NCBI GenBank assembly: GCA_020845495.1
Contig: JADLFM010000007.1
Span: 1 to 18,424, forward strand
Origin: Chloroflexota bacterium
GTDB taxonomy: Bacteria > Chloroflexota > UBA6077 > JACCZL01
Direction: 5' to 3'
DNA: 18,424 nt
Below, piece after piece: positions 15,457 through 18,424 of the stretch (within the stretch, counting starts at the first letter, position 1; each line of letters starts with the position of its first letter). A model generated the notes under the pieces. That model had not been told where the DNA came from. It saw nothing but the letters and a program-made list of their open reading frames with translations, and did not search any database. The position numbers and the translations under genes are program-made.

Positions 15457-16299
15457 TTACCGGCCCAACCAGACAGGCTTACGCTTCTCGACAAAGGCGC
15501 GTGGACCCTCTCGCGATTTCCAGTCCTCGGTTGCTCGGAGTTTGCCGCCGATGTCGTCGTCAAGATCCCAGGCGCACAACCGCGTGTCGACCGGATACTC
15601 GAGCGGCAGATCCAGGCTGCAATCGACCATCTCCTTGATCGCGCGCGCGGCCATTGGCGGGCGCGAGTTGATGATCTCCGCGAGCGCCAGCGCCTCAGGC
15701 ATCAGTCTGGCCGTCGGCACGACCTTGTTGATGAGGCCGTAGCGCAGCGCCTCATCGGCGCTGAGGTGCTCCCCGGTCAGCAGCATCTGCATGGCGATTT
15801 TCCGGGGGACGTGACGAGGGAGCCGGTGGACGCCTCCGGAAGCGGGGTAGCCGCCGGTGTTCTTGATCTCGGGGGTTCCGAATCGGGCATGCTCGGAGGC
15901 AATCACGATGTCGCACGCCATCGCCGTCTCGAGGCCGCCGCCAAGACAGTACCCGTTGACGGCCGCGATGATCGGCTTGGTGATCCGGCGGTGGACGAGG
16001 CCGGCGAACTGGATCCGCGAGTCACTCGCCTCGCGGACCGACGTCGGCACCGGCTGTGAGATCGAGGCCATGTACTTGATGTCGGCCCCGGCGCAGAAGG
16101 CGCGATCGCCGGCGCCGGTGAGCACCGCCGTCCAGACATCAGGGTCATCCATGAAGTCCGTCCAGATGTCGAATAGCTCCTCGTTCGCCGGGTAGTGCAA
16201 GGCGTTCAACACTTCGGGGCGGTTGATCGTGATGACAGCGGTGTGTCCTCGTTTCTCGTAGAGCACGTACTGGTACGGGCCGGCTGTGTCGGTCGGCAT
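15457..16299 (-). CDS. Enoyl-CoA hydratase/isomerase (crotonase) family protein 2
   Basis: This 280-residue crotonase has AFCAGADIKYM (68-77), GYCLGGGLETAMACDIVIA (116-134) with Glu124, and FGTPEI with Glu144, followed by a classical ASGGVHRLPRHVPRKIAMQ segment. Both catalytic glutamates are present, consistent with a CoA-ester hydratase or dehydratase. It is related to but clearly different from crotonase 1. The ATG at 16299 is preceded by AGGAGG at 5-6 bases; a longer open frame to 16509 merely overlaps the CoA-transferase and is not used. It starts 10 bases after the CoA-transferase stop. A CaiB plus CaiD-like pairing recalls carnitine metabolism but is also common in unrelated acid catabolism, so the substrate stays open. 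Confidence 0.9.
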   Translation of the reverse strand: MPTDTAGPYQYVLYEKRGHTAVITINRPEVLNALHYPANEELFDIWTDFMDDPDVWTAVLTGAGDRAFCAGADIKYMASISQPVPTSVREASDSRIQFAGLVHRRITKPIIAAVNGYCLGGGLETAMACDIVIASEHARFGTPEIKNTGGYPASGGVHRLPRHVPRKIAMQMLLTGEHLSADEALRYGLINKVVPTARLMPEALALAEIINSRPPMAARAIKEMVDCSLDLPLEYPVDTRLCAWDLDDDIGGKLRATEDWKSREGPRAFVEKRKPVWLGR

Positions 16300-16309
16300 C
16301 GTCGCCTCC

Positions 16310-17524
16310 TCAGAAGACGCCCTCGTCGGCGTACTGCTGGATTTCGTGCGCGCCCATGCCCAGGAGCTCGCCGTAGACGTAGTCGTTGTGCTGCCCGACT
16401 TGGGGAGCCGGCCGCCGCACGCGTCCGGGCGTCTCGGAGAGCTTCGGCGGCACGCCCTCGAACCGCACGGTGCCAAGTTCTGGATCTTGCTGGTACTCCC
16501 AGAAGCCACGCGCGTTGAGGTGAGGATCTCGCGTCATGTCTTCCGCGTTCTGTACGACCGCTGCGGGGCAGCCTGCCTTCTGCAAGCGGTACATGACGTC
16601 TTCAGCTCGGTGGCGGCGTGTCCAGTCCGTCACCTGCTCGTCCAGCGCCTGTCGGTGGCGTACCCGCTCCGCCATCGTCGAGAAGCGCGGCTCCAAAGTC
16701 CACGCCGGGTCGCCAATCCCCCTACAGAACGCCGTCCATTCGTCTTCCGTGGTGACGGCGATCACGCACCAGCGGTCCTCGCCGGCGCAGCGGTACGGTC
16801 CGTACGGCGCGGCCTGCTGGTGATAGCTGCCGTTACCGATGCGCTGGGCAGCGCGACCATTCACCGTGTAGTCCAGCACAGCCGTGCCGGTCGTCGCGGT
16901 GATGGCCTGGTACTGGCCCAGGTCGATGTACTGCCCGTGGCCGGTCTGCTCGCGGCTGGTGAGGGCAGCGAGTACGGCGAGTGCTCCCGAGGCTCCACCA
17001 ATGAAGTCGGCGTAGGCGCCCATGACCACGGGTGGCCGGTCCGGCAGTCCGGTGCAGTGGGTGTAACCGGCCAGTGCCTGGAGAATCGGGCCGTGGCTCA
17101 CGTAGGTCTTGTATGGGCCCGAGTGCCCATACCCGGACATGCTGATGTAGACGATGCCCGGGTTGATCTCCCGCATCACGTCGTAGCCGAAGCCCCAGCG
17201 ATCCATCACACCAGCGGTGAAGTTCTCGATGACCACGTCGCTGATGGCGAGCAGACGCTTGGCCACTGCGAGTCCTCTCGGATCGCGCATGTTCAGCGTG
17301 ATGGCGAGCTTGTTGCGATTGACCTCCTTGAAGCGGCCACCGGTGGCCATCTCCTTCCCATCGACGAAGCCGGCCGCGTAGCGGAAGGAGTCAATCCGGC
17401 TGCGCCCCTCAATGCGGATCACCTCGGCCCCGAGATCGGCGAGCGTCTTCCCGCAGCGCGGGCCGGCGACCACCCAGCCGAAATCCATGACGCGAATGCC
17501 TTCGAGTGGTCCGGTAGCAATCAT
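16310..17524 (-). CDS. CaiB/BaiF family (type III) CoA-transferase
   Basis: This 404-residue protein is full length for the family. It begins PLEGIRVMDFGWVVAGPRCGKTLADLGAEVIRIE, typical of type III CoA-transferases, followed by DVVIENFTAGVMDRWG, IVYISMSGYGHSGP, and the catalytic aspartate in GAYADFIGGASG (Asp173). The C-terminus carries DPHLNARGFW and APQVGQHN. Family members move CoA between carboxylic acids through an aspartyl-CoA anhydride. Donor and acceptor cannot be predicted. The ATG at 17524 has only a weak GGGATGA upstream. It follows the other CoA-transferase gene by 43 bases; two in tandem may form a heteromeric enzyme or two activities. Confidence 0.92.
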   Translation of the reverse strand: MIATGPLEGIRVMDFGWVVAGPRCGKTLADLGAEVIRIEGRSRIDSFRYAAGFVDGKEMATGGRFKEVNRNKLAITLNMRDPRGLAVAKRLLAISDVVIENFTAGVMDRWGFGYDVMREINPGIVYISMSGYGHSGPYKTYVSHGPILQALAGYTHCTGLPDRPPVVMGAYADFIGGASGALAVLAALTSREQTGHGQYIDLGQYQAITATTGTAVLDYTVNGRAAQRIGNGSYHQQAAPYGPYRCAGEDRWCVIAVTTEDEWTAFCRGIGDPAWTLEPRFSTMAERVRHRQALDEQVTDWTRRHRAEDVMYRLQKAGCPAAVVQNAEDMTRDPHLNARGFWEYQQDPELGTVRFEGVPPKLSETPGRVRRPAPQVGQHNDYVYGELLGMGAHEIQQYADEGVF

Positions 17525-17567
17525 GGTTATGTCATCCCATGCTTGTAGACGGTGTACGAACGTCGAC

Positions 17568-18424
17568 TCAGATCACGCCATGTGCGCGGTGTGCATCCAG
17601 TTCTCGTTCGGTGAGGCCGAGTTCACCCAGGTAGATCTCACGATTGTGCTCGCCAAGGAGCGGTGCGCGGCGGCGAATCGCCCATGGAGTCCCCTGCAAG
17701 TCGTAGGGCGCGCCGCTGTCAGTCAGCGTTCGGTCAAGCTCGGGATGCGGAACCTCGACGAAGAAGCCTCGAGCGTTGAGCTGTGGGTCTGCCACCATGC
17801 TCGGGATGTCGTTGACGGGCGCCGCCTCCAGCCGGCGCTTCTGCCCTTCGTGGAAAAGCTCGTCGCCGGTGTGCGTCGTCGTCCACGTCTCGAGTTTTTC
17901 GAACATGTGGTCGATGTGCGCGAGTCCCCAGTCGCGGTCGAGCCAGCGGTCGTCCCCGAGGTCTCCGGCCAGGCCATCTTCGGCGATCCACTCGATGAAG
18001 TGGGGCCAGTGGTCGCGCCGGAACGGGCCGAGCGACATGTCCACGTAGCCGTCCTTGCAGGGAAAGACGCGGCGTGCGCTGGGGTTGCCGTTGTAGCCCC
18101 ACCGGCGCGATACGACGACGTCATTCTGGCCGTAGAAGACGTTGGGACTCTCCGACATCGTCACCATTGCCTCCTGCATCGACACGTCAATGTGTTGCCC
18201 GCGACCGGTGGTCGCACGGCAGAGCACGGCGGCCAGTGCCGCGGTTGCCGCGTAGTAGCCAGCAGCGTGGCAACATTGGAGGAACGGCGCGTTGACTGGC
18301 GGTATGCTCAGATCCTCGTAGCCGAGAATCGCCATGTAGCCGCTCATGGCCCACGCCACGAGGTCCGAGCCCTTGAAGTGCGCGTGCGGACCGTATTGCC
18401 CGAATGGGGTGATCGACGCCATCA
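17568..18424 (-). CDS. CaiB/BaiF family (type III) CoA-transferase, N-terminus cut by the window edge
   Basis: The visible 284 residues are the middle and C-terminal parts of a type III CoA-transferase. They open with the conserved SITPFGQYGPHAHFKGSDL segment, which in complete members lies about 130 residues from the start, so the real start lies beyond base 18424. Later landmarks are GRGQHIDVSMQEAM, NPSARRVFPCKDGYVDMSLG, DPQLNARGFF and RRRAPLLGEHN. At the position of the catalytic acid of the family the sequence reads FLQCCHAAGYYAATAAL, without an evident Asp. It may thus be the non-catalytic partner of the adjacent CoA-transferase. That is tentative, because alignment of this segment by eye is uncertain. 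It is the first gene visible in the array. Confidence 0.87.
   Translation of the reverse strand, partial: MASITPFGQYGPHAHFKGSDLVAWAMSGYMAILGYEDLSIPPVNAPFLQCCHAAGYYAATAALAAVLCRATTGRGQHIDVSMQEAMVTMSESPNVFYGQNDVVVSRRWGYNGNPSARRVFPCKDGYVDMSLGPFRRDHWPHFIEWIAEDGLAGDLGDDRWLDRDWGLAHIDHMFEKLETWTTTHTGDELFHEGQKRRLEAAPVNDIPSMVADPQLNARGFFVEVPHPELDRTLTDSGAPYDLQGTPWAIRRRAPLLGEHNREIYLGELGLTERELDAHRAHGVI

Noticed and set aside
16286..17548. 420-codon plus-strand frame opposite the CoA-transferase, and similar frames at 14204-15742 and 12053-13345
   Set aside because: Low-complexity shadow translations of clearly conserved minus-strand enzymes.
1..18424. tRNA, rRNA, CRISPR arrays, insertion sequences or attachment sites
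   Set aside because: None seen. The only long repeated sequences are the paralogous grd genes and their SECIS hairpins.

Overview
The window is a GC-rich bacterial segment with frequent GTG starts and strong purine-rich ribosome binding sites. Apart from one small gene at the left edge, every gene lies on the minus strand. The central genes encode a glycine/sarcosine/betaine reductase (Grd)-type system in which four in-frame UGA codons are read as selenocysteine. The host must therefore have selenocysteine machinery (SelA, SelB, SelC, SelD), none of which is in the window. The taxon cannot be fixed from this sequence. High GC together with type III CoA-transferases, crotonases and a non-clostridial Grd set fits Chloroflexota-like or other high-GC soil or marine lineages, but that is a weak inference.

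Layout in transcription order (right to left): a partial CaiB/BaiF CoA-transferase (17568-18424) and a complete one (16310-17524); two enoyl-CoA hydratase/isomerase proteins (15457-16299, 14573-15436); an SdhA/FrdA-like flavoprotein (12817-14523); a second FAD oxidoreductase (11354-12700); Grd component B pair C (GrdB-like 9979-11325, GrdE-like 8724-9989); GrdC (7221-8708); selenoprotein GrdA (6660-7133); a thioredoxin-fold protein (6172-6660); pair B (GrdB-like 4648-5997, GrdE-like 3348-4658); and pair A (GrdB-like 1937-3289, GrdE-like 602-1909). A 24-bp perfect palindrome (482-505) lies between the end of this array and a small convergent gene for a putative exported protein (170-445).

Inferred joint function: each B pair (GrdB-type selenoprotein plus GrdE-type proprotein) binds a different amine-bearing substrate and passes a carboxymethyl-type group to the selenocysteine of the single shared GrdA. 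GrdC then receives the acyl group as a thioester. The thioredoxin-fold protein, translationally coupled to grdA, is the likely re-reductant. No GrdD, the partner that releases acetyl phosphate in clostridia, is present. Instead the operon carries CoA-transferases, crotonases and flavin dehydrogenases, which suggests a CoA-linked route for substrate or product. None of the three GrdE-like proteins shows a cysteine where I expect the pyruvoyl-forming residue of clostridial GrdE. An automated annotation that does not recode UGA would split all three grdB genes and truncate grdA.
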